Notes under the pieces: generated by a model
What the model was told of the DNA's origin: nothing
Database searches by the model: none
What the model saw: only the letters and a program-made list of their open reading frames with translations
Source: JANQGG01 sp964642175
Lineage (GTDB): Bacteria; Bacteroidota; Chlorobiia; Chlorobiales; Chloroherpetonaceae
DNA length: 64,000 nt
Assembly: GCA_964642175.1 (NCBI GenBank)
Contig: CAZXOK010000003.1
Span: 1 to 64,000 of the forward strand
Direction: 5' to 3'
Shown: one piece after another, positions 10,401 through 19,374 of the stretch
Position numbering within the stretch: the stretch's first letter is position 1
How the letters are laid out: every line of letters starts with the position of its first letter
Translations under genes and position numbers: made by a program

Positions 10401-12224
10401 CAGGCTTTATCGTATTCCTGGTTGGCAAACAAGGCATCGCCTATACCAAGGTAATCAATAAAGGGTAATCGGGCAGTTTTAAGTTTTTCCCGGCTGTCCT
10501 GTGATAAATAGACCTCAAAATTTTTCGGGTTAATACCAAATGTCTCGACATCATCAAAACCATCTTTACCGCTGCCGGGTCTTCCATATCGGAATATGTT
10601 CCTGGGTTCGTTTTTCCATTCGAAGACTTCAATTTGAGCGGTTGATGCATTGTAAGCATACAACTGGTTCAATACATCTAAAGCCAATCCACCAATTCGG
10701 CCGTTTTTTTCATTAAACTCTCTGGTACGAAGTTTAATTTGATTGGTATTTAGTTTATGACCCTCAGATGTGTATTTATAAATGGTATTGATGTTTTGAT
10801 CCCACACATATATGTTGTCACGGCTATCAACTCTGAAACCGGCAGGTTCAACCAAATGCTTTTCTTTTTTGGCAATAAAGATACCCTGATAAATACCCTG
10901 ATTGTTCCATTTCTTAATGTTTCCGGTGCTGATATCGCCAACAAGAACACTGCCATCTGAGAGCGTGGCCAGGCTAACGGGCTCACGAAGTTTTTCGGGG
11001 ATTTCCTGTCCGAATTTACGGATCTGAACCCCGTCTTTATCAAACATGATAACGGCTTTCTCATCAGCATCAATCACATAAACATTGTTTTTAGGGTCGG
11101 TGGTTACAGCTACGGGTTCTTCTACCCGCAAAGTTTGTATGGGTTTGCCATTTGGGGAATCGTAGACCTCTATAACTCGTCGCTTGTCTTCAGGAATTAC
11201 ATAATAACGACCGTTCTGGGCAACATGTAAATCTTTGAACTGACCAAAGACCGGCTTTTTGGGAATACTAATTTTAATAGAATCGCGTTGTTGGGTATGG
11301 AGTTTAAAATGATTCGGTAGCTCATAGACCTGTACTTTGGCCGCATCACTGTCCGTAATCATTAAATGGTTAGGTTGAGTTGGATTACGGGAGAGAGAAT
11401 TGGCCCATTCAAACACGCCTTTCGAGTAGTTGCCCTGGCTTCCAAATTTACTGAATACCTCACCATCGGCAGTAAAATGTATGGTTTGGGCCGTTTGTTT
11501 ATCTAAAATTAAAAAACCACCATTATCTAAAACAACCAGATCCCCAACTCTCTGTATGGTTGCCCCTTTCTTTTTAGCAAGATCGGCCATTGATTTAACC
11601 GGATTAAAGAAATGGTCGAACACATGAACGGTAGCGGTTTCTTCTTCCAATACATAAAGGTAATCTTCGGAAGAGATGTGAATGGCTAAGGGACGTTTAA
11701 AATTTCCTTTGGCTGATGCATTGATCCAGGTAATAAAATGGCCATTAGGAGAAAAGACTTCCACCCGGTTTTCATAGCCACTTAATACAAAAACATTGCC
11801 TTTACTATCTACGCAAAGGCTTTTGCCACCGCTGATAAAACCCAGGTCGCTATCACCTGAGCCAATTTTGGAAACAGACTTATCGGATCGTTGAACAAAA
11901 ACAGCATCATGGCTGCGATCAAGGATGTAAAGCTGGTCACGGTTATCAATAAATAAATCAACCGGATCTTTCAGCTCAAATGTTGATTTGCCTGTTTTGA
12001 GCTTTGTAATGGTTTCAAGTAACTTACCAGAGCGATCAAATTTAAAAATGGCTTTTTTGGCCCCATCTGCAACAAATATCTCCTGTTTCGAATTAATCGC
12101 AGTGCTAACCGGTGTTTTTAACAGCTCTTTTTTTTTGAGGCAGATCCAATAGGTACTTATAGTCCTGAGCAAAAAGGGATGTTGATACAAAAAAGGAAAT
12201 GAGTAATACTATACAAAACCGCAT
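7472..12224 (-). CDS. Giant NHL-propeller/TPR/transglutaminase-like protein, frameshifted near its N-terminus
   Basis: The main open frame (from 12190 downwards, 1572 codons with a TTG as its only early start) encodes NHL/beta-propeller repeats (about residues 20-550), two sets of TPRs (about 570-1080 and 1430-1572) and a transglutaminase-like domain (about 1270-1400). GDCDD holds the likely catalytic Cys and PGHVFMAF the His. This frame has no signal peptide. An ATG at 12224 opens another frame encoding a perfect one (MRFCIVLLISFFVSTSLFAQ, then DYKYLLDLPQ) that hits TAA shortly after an A9 run (12128-12136). One more A, or a -1 ribosomal shift on the A_AAA_AAG heptamer there, joins the two into one exported protein of about 1584 residues. 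It heads the FecR/cyclase operon. Propeller, TPR and transglutaminase-fold parts suggest a periplasmic scaffold or peptide-processing role, but no substrate is known. Confidence 0.8.
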
Positions 12225-12665
12225 GCCAGCTGAATTTTTAATATTAAAAATTGCCCGATTTAGGTGTACTAAACCAAGGAAATTAATTACTTATGGGGAT
12301 AAGAGAAATGCTTTGACTTATTGAATGTCTATTTTATCCTGTAGTCCTGAGCAACCCGGGTATGAGGCAATTTAAATGCCGGTTGAATCATGAAATCTAT
12401 ATAAATATAGTATATTACAATGAATTATACCAACGGTTGCTTAATGCCCAACTCAGCAAAGTATTGAAACGGTTAAGCCAAAAAAGTGTTTATCATAGAT
12501 TTAATCGAAATGAGAGCTCTCGGGGATGTTATTTTAAGTCAGATTGCGTATTTAATAAGTAGTAGTTCCAAGTTGTATTAATCCTTATGCATGAGAATTG
12601 CATCATACTGCTGAGGGTAATTGCATGGAATGAATTCTTGTTTTAATGAGGTTTAAACATTTTTT
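12225..12665. other. Intergenic region, 441 bases, no gene found
   Basis: An AT-rich gap between two divergently transcribed genes. It should hold the promoter of the minus-strand cyclase operon and that of the DUF952 gene, but I could not place either with confidence. The only open frame of any length (12362-12562) has no recognisable content and poor composition. A 13-base sequence, TAGTCCTGAGCAA, at about 12342-12354 also occurs inside the start of the operon's first gene at about 12159-12171. Confidence 0.5.
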
Positions 12666-12998
12666 ATGCTATTTCACATTGCAAATCAGGCCGATTGGGA
12701 ATTGGCTCTTGAGACCGGAGTTTATAAATGTGCAAGTTTAGAGACGGAAGGTTTTATTCATCTGTCACGAATTGACCAGGTTTTACTTGTAGCCAATGCA
12801 TTCTATAAAGGTCAGACTGATTTGATACTGCTTCAGATTGATCCAAAAAAAATCGCCTCATCTCTTAAATATGAAACGGTAGACGAAGAAGTTTATCCGC
12901 ATTTATACAGCTCGCTGAAAGTTGGAGCGGTTGTTTGCATCTATCCGTTACAAACATCCGAAGATGGATCTTTTCAGTTACCGGAGTCTTTGAGGTAA
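12666..12998 (+). CDS. DUF952 family protein
   Basis: A 110-residue soluble protein of the DUF952 family, recognised from its opening (LFHIANQADWE), the GFIHLSRIDQV segment with a conserved His, and the later VYPHLYSSL. The length fits the family, which is a single small domain. The function is not established; a glutathione S-transferase-like or enzyme role has been guessed from structure. It stands alone and is convergent with the thioesterase gene, with about 33 bases between the stops. Confidence 0.85.
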   Translation: MLFHIANQADWELALETGVYKCASLETEGFIHLSRIDQVLLVANAFYKGQTDLILLQIDPKKIASSLKYETVDEEVYPHLYSSLKVGAVVCIYPLQTSEDGSFQLPESLR

Positions 12999-13031
12999 GC
13001 GACTCTGAACCTGCAATTTTATTTTATCTGA

Positions 13032-13523
13032 TCAATCCCCGGTATGCTCAGTTTTAGAGAGTCTGTGCGTTCTTCGCTCCCGCGCTTCTGAATAGCGTTT
13101 TTCTTCCTGAGGTGTTTGAGTGATCAGTTTAGGTACAGGTTGTGGCGTAAGGTGATCGTCGACAGCCACAAATGTAAAATAGGCTTGGTTACATACATGT
13201 TGCTCTCCGGTTACCAGGTTTTCAGATAACACTTCCACACCAACTTCCATGGAGGTTTTAAATGCCCGGTTTATTTGTGCATGAATGATAACCAGTTCAC
13301 CGGCTTTGATCGGAAGCTTAAAATCTATCGAATCCACACTTGCCGTTACACACACCGAGTTGGCATGTCTGCTGGCGGCCGTGGCAGCAGCCAGATCCAT
13401 CCAGTGCATCAGGGTTCCCCCTGCCAGAGTCCCAAGAAAATTAACATCACTTGGCATTACCACATGAGTTGCCATTACCTTGGTTTCTGAAACAGTTTTT
13501 GAGGGCATAGTTGTCTTGGTCAT
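13032..13523 (-). CDS. Acyl-CoA thioesterase, hotdog fold (YciA/BACH type)
   Basis: A 163-residue hotdog-fold thioesterase that would hydrolyse acyl-CoA to free acid and CoA. The family signature is visible: MPSDVNFLGTLAGGTLMHWM (Asn and Asp in the active-site region), then the long helix DLAAATAASRHA, then strands with VDSIDFKLPIKAGELV. The charged C-terminal tail (about 130-163) is usual in this subfamily. The start is the ATG at 13523, 10 bases after the mnmA stop, so it is probably the fourth gene of the ETF-QO operon. That context fits fatty-acid or branched-chain acyl-CoA turnover. Confidence 0.88.
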   Translation of the reverse strand: MTKTTMPSKTVSETKVMATHVVMPSDVNFLGTLAGGTLMHWMDLAAATAASRHANSVCVTASVDSIDFKLPIKAGELVIIHAQINRAFKTSMEVGVEVLSENLVTGEQHVCNQAYFTFVAVDDHLTPQPVPKLITQTPQEEKRYSEARERRTHRLSKTEHTGD

Positions 13524-13533
13524 AAACCGGGAA

Positions 13534-14598
13534 TTAAGTTAAAATCTGATCAATAAAACCACCACCGATCATACAGGCACCGTCATAAAATACAATGGCC
13601 TGCCCGGTGGTAATGGCTCGCTTTGGCTGGTCAAAGCATACTTCAACCTGATTGTTCTCCAGAAATGTCACACTGCAATCTGAAGCGGTATCTTTATAGC
13701 GGATTTTTGCCTGGCAAGTGATCTGGCCGGATTGAGGCACATCTATGAACCAATTGGTTTGAGACGCCCGAAGCTGTTTATGAAACAATGCTTCTTTCGG
13801 GCCAACCCGTATCTGGTTCTTTTTGGGATCAATGCCTGTAACATAAACAGGTGCCGGTGTCGAAATCCCAAGCCTCCGGCGCTGTCCTATGGTGTAAAAA
13901 GGATACCCCTTATGGTATCCCAGGAGGTTCCCGTTTTGATCTATGATCTCGCCATTACTGACATTTTTCTCCAGAACAGGAATCTGGGTTTTTAAATAGC
14001 CGGCATAGTCGTCATCGGGTATAAAGCATATTTCAAAACTATCTTCCCGATCAGCATTTTTTAATCCTAACTGTCTTGCAATTTCTCTGACTTCAGGTTT
14101 TGTGTATTGAGTAAGAGGAAACAATGTTTTAGAAAGGGCTTCCTGGGGAAGCATCCATAACATGTAGGTTTGCTCTTTTGAACTGTCTTTCCCACTGCAA
14201 ATTCGGTAGAAACCTTTTTCATTTTTGATATCGGCATAGTGGCCGGTTGCAACATACCCGGCACCAATGGTTTCGGCATGGCTGAGCAAGGAGGCCCATT
14301 TAAACTGCGCATTGCAGACCACGCATGGATTAGGGGTGCGGCCATTAAGGTACTCGCGTTTAAAATACTCGATGATCTGGTCTGCGAATTGTTCATGGAG
14401 ATCAATGGCCTGATGAGAAATGCCCAGTTTTTGAGCTACTTCACGGGCTGATTGAAGCGCATCGGATGCAGGGGTCTTGAGTATGCCAAAAGTGACCCCA
14501 TGAACCTCATAGCCCTGTTGTTGAAGCAGGTAAGCTGAAACGCTGGAGTCAACTCCACCCGACATTCCAATAACAACTCGCTTTTTTTGTTCTTCCAT
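13534..14598 (-). CDS. mnmA: tRNA-specific 2-thiouridylase MnmA
   Basis: MnmA adenylates and thiolates U34 of Lys, Glu and Gln tRNAs. The PP-loop GMSGGVDSS is at the N-terminus. The two catalytic cysteines lie in NPCVVCN (about residue 95) and FEICFIPD (about 195), followed by the tRNA-binding middle and the C-terminal beta-barrel (GQRRRLGI, RAITTGQA). Length (354 residues from this start) is normal. I chose the ATG at 14598 because the upstream frame start (14616) adds six unconserved residues and overlaps the ATP-grasp gene's stop. It lies within an operon with ETF-QO, an ATP-grasp protein and a thioesterase; there is no obvious functional link. Confidence 0.96.
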   Translation of the reverse strand: MEEQKKRVVIGMSGGVDSSVSAYLLQQQGYEVHGVTFGILKTPASDALQSAREVAQKLGISHQAIDLHEQFADQIIEYFKREYLNGRTPNPCVVCNAQFKWASLLSHAETIGAGYVATGHYADIKNEKGFYRICSGKDSSKEQTYMLWMLPQEALSKTLFPLTQYTKPEVREIARQLGLKNADREDSFEICFIPDDDYAGYLKTQIPVLEKNVSNGEIIDQNGNLLGYHKGYPFYTIGQRRRLGISTPAPVYVTGIDPKKNQIRVGPKEALFHKQLRASQTNWFIDVPQSGQITCQAKIRYKDTASDCSVTFLENNQVEVCFDQPKRAITTGQAIVFYDGACMIGGGFIDQILT

Positions 14599-14609
14599 AA
14601 TAAATCCTT

Positions 14610-15542
14610 TCAGCATCTGCCGGTGTTATGCCGGGCATTTTTGGCGTAGGCTATTGTGCGATGGATAACCTGATCAACAATTCTATCCGGTACTCCATCA
14701 TGATGGCGCGACTGCGGTCGCATATCAACCTGGTCATTAACATAATCAATAATAACAAACTCATTGTTTTGGGTTAATGCAAATTCAGATGAAAAAAAAT
14801 CCATATTCGTAGCCCTGGCAATAGCATGCATCCTGTTTTCTATAACTGATAAATTAAATGCAGATTTCTGATCCCCGGTCAGCTCCTGGTAAATAAAAGT
14901 TTCATCATTCCAGAATACAACTTCGGTATGGCCATAGATGTAATAGGCCCGAAACCAGAAACGTTGGTCAGAATGATATGCAGGATAGATTTTTTCCTGT
15001 ACTAAATATGCATCCCAGGCAAAAGCCTGCCTTAATCTTAGAAATTCGTCGTAGGACCAAACAGCCTTTTCAACACCTTCGCCACCCCCACCCGAAGAGG
15101 GTTTAGCAACAAAGGGTTTGCTTAGCCCGGAAATCTGATCAGCAAAGTGCTGCGGCAGATGGAACAGCTCATCATAAGCGGGTACTACAATTGTTTTAGG
15201 GGTTTGAATTTCTAAATTTTCGAGCCTGGATTGCATGTAGGCTTTATTAATTGCCAGCTCAGTGGCCTGGTAGGTATTGATCACATCAGTACCGGATTCA
15301 ATAGCCCATAACTTCAGAGGTGAAAAATTCTCATCCACATCACTGGCTCTGTCCATGAAGCACGAGACCGATAGCTCGCCGCTAAGAATCTTACGAGTGA
15401 ATGATGATACATCATAAACGGTAATGTGTTCAAAGCGAAGCCCTTCTTTAAGCGAATTTTCTTGAAGTTTTAGTACAAAGTCATGGTCGAACTCCCAGAC
15501 CCAGGCAATTAAAAGATCAATATCATGCTTTTTGGTATTCAT
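14610..15542 (-). CDS. ATP-grasp family protein of unknown substrate
   Basis: About 310 residues with an ATP-grasp-like core: FVAKPSSGGGGEGVEKA is the glycine-rich ATP-binding loop, YLVQEKIYPA the second strand with the purine-facing residues, and EFVIIDYVNDQVDMRP the metal-binding end. ATP-grasp enzymes ligate a carboxylate to an amine or thiol through an acyl-phosphate; the substrate here is not evident. The chosen ATG at 15542 lies 13 bases after the ETF-QO stop; the longer frame (15611) would overlap ETF-QO and adds an unlikely sequence. Position between ETF-QO and mnmA is consistent with one transcript. Assignment to the superfamily is from the motifs, not from a family I can name. Confidence 0.7.
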   Translation of the reverse strand: MNTKKHDIDLLIAWVWEFDHDFVLKLQENSLKEGLRFEHITVYDVSSFTRKILSGELSVSCFMDRASDVDENFSPLKLWAIESGTDVINTYQATELAINKAYMQSRLENLEIQTPKTIVVPAYDELFHLPQHFADQISGLSKPFVAKPSSGGGGEGVEKAVWSYDEFLRLRQAFAWDAYLVQEKIYPAYHSDQRFWFRAYYIYGHTEVVFWNDETFIYQELTGDQKSAFNLSVIENRMHAIARATNMDFFSSEFALTQNNEFVIIDYVNDQVDMRPQSRHHDGVPDRIVDQVIHRTIAYAKNARHNTGRC

Positions 15543-15555
15543 GAAAAACAGGGCT

Positions 15556-17256
15556 TTATCCTTCGGTATACTGGGGGCCACCTCCACCTTCAGGCACCCT
15601 CCAGGTAACAACCTGGTAAGGATCGGCTATGTCGCATGTTTTGCAATGGATGCAGTTGGCCGGGTTTAGCCGAAGTTTCTTGGTGCCCATAAGCTTATTG
15701 GTAACTTCCATTTCAAACACACTGGCCGGGCAGAAATGTTGGCAGGGATTGCCGTATTCAACCGTGCATTTGGTGTTACAAATATCGGTGATCAGTTCCT
15801 CTCGGATATAAATATGAGAAGGTTGATCTTCTTCGTGCCAGGTTCCCGAGTAGTAGAGATCGGAGAGCTTATCAAAGGTGATCTTTCCATCTATCTCAAA
15901 TCCCTCTCTTGATAAGTTGAATTTTTCACGGTGTAACCGGTGAAAATGCTCCATATTCATATGGTCGGCATTCGTACTCAGCGCTTCTCTCGGCCAAAGA
16001 TTATTGGTGATTAATTGCAGACCAACTCTAAAGATGCCTGAAAAGAGGCCGTAAGAAAAAGCCTGACGAAAATTTCGAGACCCGTACAACTCAGTTTTTG
16101 CCCATGAGGCTTCAAACCGGTTTTCATAGCTTTGCAGAGAGGCTTCCGAATAATCATTTTTGATCAGGGCATCCATGATCGTTTCTGCAGCAAGCATGCC
16201 CGATTTCATTGATAAATGAATGCCTTTTAAACGTCGCATGTTTAAAAAACCAGCCGACTCACCTGCAATGATCAGCCCATCGGTATAAAGCCTGGGCATG
16301 GCATAGTAACCACCTCCCGAGATAACTTTTGCACCATAACCCTGCAAAGTTCCGCCATTGAGAAGTGATGAAACAGACGGGTGGGTTTTGAATTTCTGTA
16401 AATAAAAATGAGGATCGTTAGTTGGATTAATGGCATCCAACGCGGTTACATATCCCAGGGAAATCCTGGTATCGGATATGGCGTAGATCCAGCTTCCACC
16501 ATAGAGGTCTTTGGGCAATGGAAAACCAAAAGTATGGATTACCGTTCCTTTTTTAATACGACCGGCAGGTATCTCCCATATTTCTTTAACTCCGGTTTCA
16601 TAAGATTGGGGATTTTTGTCCCGATCAAGGTATAACTTATTGACCACTTTTTTGGTCAGAGAGCCCCGGCCTCCTTCTCCAAGTATCGTTACTTTTGCTT
16701 TGATCTGCATACCCGGTTCAAAATAAGGCTTGGGCTTACCCGATTTATCCAACCCTTTGTCCTCGGTCTGAACACCCACGATTTTTTTATCTTCGTAAAG
16801 GAGCTCCGCACCACAAAATCCTTCAAAAACCGTTATACCTAACTCTTCGGCCTGCTGAGACAACCATTTAGTAAATAAACTTAACGAGATAATATGCCCG
16901 GATTTATCCTTAAAACTTTTCGGTGTAAAAGGAATTGGTATAGCGCTGGTTGGGGTGAGGTATTTTAAAGTTGAGCTTGAAATGTCGCTTTGGATAGGGC
17001 AGCCCTTTTCAATATAATCGGGCATAAGTTCTTTTAACGCAACCGGATCCAGAATTGCCCCTGATAGCGCATGCGCCCCTACATATTTGCCTTTCTCAAT
17101 AATGCCAATTTCAGGCTCTAACGCCGTTTGGTTCTTGGCATTGTGTTCATTTATTAACTGTTTGAGCTTGATTGCTGCCGAAAGATTGGCAGGCCCGGCA
17201 CCCACAAATAACACATCCAGTTCCAGTGTTTCCCTGTTGATTTTACTTTCAGCCAT
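15556..17256 (-). CDS. Electron transfer flavoprotein-ubiquinone/menaquinone oxidoreductase (ETF-QO)
   Basis: A 566-residue membrane-associated flavoprotein that passes electrons from ETF (acyl-CoA dehydrogenases) to quinone. The FAD dinucleotide-binding VGAGPANLSAA is near residue 18. The quinone-binding region and GESAGFLN (about 333) follow. The C-terminal ferredoxin-like part has the cysteines CNTKC, NPCQHFCP and NCIHCKTCDI for a 4Fe-4S cluster, ending RVPEGGGGPQYTEG as in the family. The length is normal. It heads the operon with the ATP-grasp gene, mnmA and a thioesterase. ETF subunits are not in this window. Confidence 0.96.
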   Translation of the reverse strand: MAESKINRETLELDVLFVGAGPANLSAAIKLKQLINEHNAKNQTALEPEIGIIEKGKYVGAHALSGAILDPVALKELMPDYIEKGCPIQSDISSSTLKYLTPTSAIPIPFTPKSFKDKSGHIISLSLFTKWLSQQAEELGITVFEGFCGAELLYEDKKIVGVQTEDKGLDKSGKPKPYFEPGMQIKAKVTILGEGGRGSLTKKVVNKLYLDRDKNPQSYETGVKEIWEIPAGRIKKGTVIHTFGFPLPKDLYGGSWIYAISDTRISLGYVTALDAINPTNDPHFYLQKFKTHPSVSSLLNGGTLQGYGAKVISGGGYYAMPRLYTDGLIIAGESAGFLNMRRLKGIHLSMKSGMLAAETIMDALIKNDYSEASLQSYENRFEASWAKTELYGSRNFRQAFSYGLFSGIFRVGLQLITNNLWPREALSTNADHMNMEHFHRLHREKFNLSREGFEIDGKITFDKLSDLYYSGTWHEEDQPSHIYIREELITDICNTKCTVEYGNPCQHFCPASVFEMEVTNKLMGTKKLRLNPANCIHCKTCDIADPYQVVTWRVPEGGGGPQYTEG

Positions 17257-17385
17257 ATATAATTCTCATTCATAAATGATAAATAGTGGTATCATAATAA
17301 TACAGGGTAATGAATCAAAAAAATTACAGGGATTATTATATTGTATTAACCACATATACTTTTTCTAACCTATATCACATTGATT

Positions 17386-18000
17386 ATGATCAGAAAAGCG
17401 CTTCTGGTTGATGACGATCAGGAAATTCATCAATTTTTATCTGCGGTTCTAAATTCGCCATGGATTGCCATTCGGACTGTATCATCTGCAAAAGAAGCCT
17501 TGAAACAATTTGAAACTCTGGACTTCGATCTGATCATTACCGATATAGCAATGCCCGAAATGAATGGCCTCGAAATGATCCTGGCATTGGAAAAATCAAA
17601 GTTCCAGGTCCCGCCAATTGTGGTACTCAGTTCAATGTCGGATACCAATTTAATAATGAAATGCCTGGCCAGTGGTGTTTCGGATTATATTATTAAACCG
17701 GCCGAGCCCCAACGAATCAGAAAAACCATCTATGGGTTGCTGCATTTGGATGAAAAAGGCAATCCGATTACCCAGCGTCCGCTTTCGAGTTATATGGGCG
17801 AACTGACCATGATGAAATCCACCGGAAAATTAATTCTGGATGATGGGAAAAATTCAGGAGAAATGCGCTATGAGGAAGGAAAACTCAAAGAAATCAAATT
17901 CGGACCATTCACTGGTTTGGAAGCACTTGAGACTGCTAAACAATCAAAATTCCTTCAAGTAACATTTGTGGCCGGTAATTTTGTTATTAATGAAGCGTAG
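17386..18000 (+). CDS. Response regulator: receiver plus PATAN/DUF4388-like domain
   Basis: A 204-residue protein. Residues 1-120 are a receiver domain: acidic pair VDDDQE, phosphoacceptor Asp in DLIITDIAMPEMNG (about 52), then VLSSMSD and the Lys of YIIKPAEP. The rest (about 135-204) resembles the PATAN/DUF4388 domain (GELTMMKSTGKLIL, then MRYEEGKL, then FTGLEALE). That domain occurs in cyanobacterial and deltaproteobacterial regulators without DNA binding. So it likely acts through protein contacts. The ATG at 17386 is preferred over the TTG at 17380. Its last 14 bases overlap the convergent waaA gene. No cognate kinase is adjacent. Confidence 0.8.
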   Translation: MIRKALLVDDDQEIHQFLSAVLNSPWIAIRTVSSAKEALKQFETLDFDLIITDIAMPEMNGLEMILALEKSKFQVPPIVVLSSMSDTNLIMKCLASGVSDYIIKPAEPQRIRKTIYGLLHLDEKGNPITQRPLSSYMGELTMMKSTGKLILDDGKNSGEMRYEEGKLKEIKFGPFTGLEALETAKQSKFLQVTFVAGNFVINEA

Positions 18001-19285
18001 CTTGCCTCTCATTTAACTGATTTGAAACAGCCCGAACGATCAACCCGGTTGCCCCGGCCATCTGTTCAACATACTCGCGGCTTATTTTTCCGGCTTCTTG
18101 TTGCCCCACAGCATCCAGAAAGTTTTTCTGCAGGATATTACTTAATTCGGCTTGGTTATGAATTATAAATCCACCTCCTAACTCAGCCAGTTCGAAGGCT
18201 TCAATGGATTTTTTAATATTCGGACCATAGATGATTGGAAGGCCATAGACCGCCGCTTCAAGGGTGTTGTGAACATTTACACCAAATCCACCGCCAACAT
18301 AAGCGATATCAGCCAGGCAATAAAGTTCGGCCAGAAATCCAATTTGGTTTATGATCAGAACATCATTCGAGTCAAAGTTTTCCGGCATATCAGAAATAAT
18401 ATGGCATGATAATCCGGATTCGATCAGGTTAGACTGGAGGCGTCGGATATTTTCAGCATGAACCTCGTGTGGGGCTATGATCAGGGACGTGTGTTCAGAG
18501 CGGATGCGGTCATAAGCTTCTATGATAAGCGATTCATCTTCAGGCCAGGTACTTCCGGCAACCCAAACCTTTTTCTTCTGATAGAATGGTTCAAGATAAC
18601 CGATTTTTTGGGTGTTTTGGCTGCGCTTAATAACCTGATCGAATCTCGGATCGCCTGCGATGGACAGTTCATCCAGATGAAAGATTTGCTTGAATCGTTC
18701 TTTATCGGTGTCTTTAACAGTGAAAACATGATCAAATAAACCAAAAACTTGATTGTACAGGCCTTTGATTACAGGTTTCGTATAATCTGAACTTTCTCGG
18801 AGGGTAGCTGCGATCAGGTAAAGGATCGTGCCCTGTTTTTTGGCCAGGTAAAGGTGATTGAACCAAAAATCGTATCGCACAAGCAGGAAAATATTGGGTT
18901 TTACCAGAGCAAGAAATTTTTGGGCGTTCCAGTAAAAGTCCAGTGGTATGAATGAGACCAGATCTGCATCCGGAGAGTTTTTGCGTGCCTGATAACCTGA
19001 TATTGATGAAAAGGTGACCAGCACAAACAAATCCCGATGATCAGTTCTCAGTTGCTGAATTATGGGACGCGCCTGTTCGAATTCTCCCACGGATGAAGCA
19101 TGCACCCATAAGCGGGGACCGGTCTTGGATTGAAAGGGCGCAAGTTTTTTATGAAAATGTTTAAAGAAATCTTTTCGGCCATTTAAAGATGCTTTGACTT
19201 TGGTATTGAAAAAACCACTAATAAAAAATGCGAACCAAAAAAACGGAAAAAGCAGGTTATAGACGATTAACCAAAAATAGAGCAT
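17987..19285 (-). CDS. waaA: 3-deoxy-D-manno-octulosonic acid (Kdo) transferase WaaA
   Basis: A 432-residue inner-membrane GT30 enzyme that transfers Kdo from CMP-Kdo to lipid A precursor. One N-terminal membrane helix (about 5-25) is followed by the donor and acceptor Rossmann domains. VHASSVGEFEQARP contains the conserved catalytic Glu. AGSTWPEDE and the C-terminal YVGGGFGVNVHNTLEAA are hallmark GT30 segments. Length is typical. It shows that the organism makes LPS. It stands alone and overlaps the convergent response-regulator gene by 14 bases. Confidence 0.95.
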   Translation of the reverse strand: MLYFWLIVYNLLFPFFWFAFFISGFFNTKVKASLNGRKDFFKHFHKKLAPFQSKTGPRLWVHASSVGEFEQARPIIQQLRTDHRDLFVLVTFSSISGYQARKNSPDADLVSFIPLDFYWNAQKFLALVKPNIFLLVRYDFWFNHLYLAKKQGTILYLIAATLRESSDYTKPVIKGLYNQVFGLFDHVFTVKDTDKERFKQIFHLDELSIAGDPRFDQVIKRSQNTQKIGYLEPFYQKKKVWVAGSTWPEDESLIIEAYDRIRSEHTSLIIAPHEVHAENIRRLQSNLIESGLSCHIISDMPENFDSNDVLIINQIGFLAELYCLADIAYVGGGFGVNVHNTLEAAVYGLPIIYGPNIKKSIEAFELAELGGGFIIHNQAELSNILQKNFLDAVGQQEAGKISREYVEQMAGATGLIVRAVSNQLNERQATLH

Positions 19286-19374
19286 ATCAGACAGTTAAAT
19301 GTGCCTTGGAAAATTAGATGCAATTTAATAACTAACGAAGTTACTTTATTTTAATGGTTTAACAGCTAACTTCA

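Noticed and set aside
12362..12562. Open frame of 66 codons in the intergenic gap
   Set aside because: No recognisable content, low-complexity translation, no downstream partner and no start context; treated as chance in an AT-rich region.
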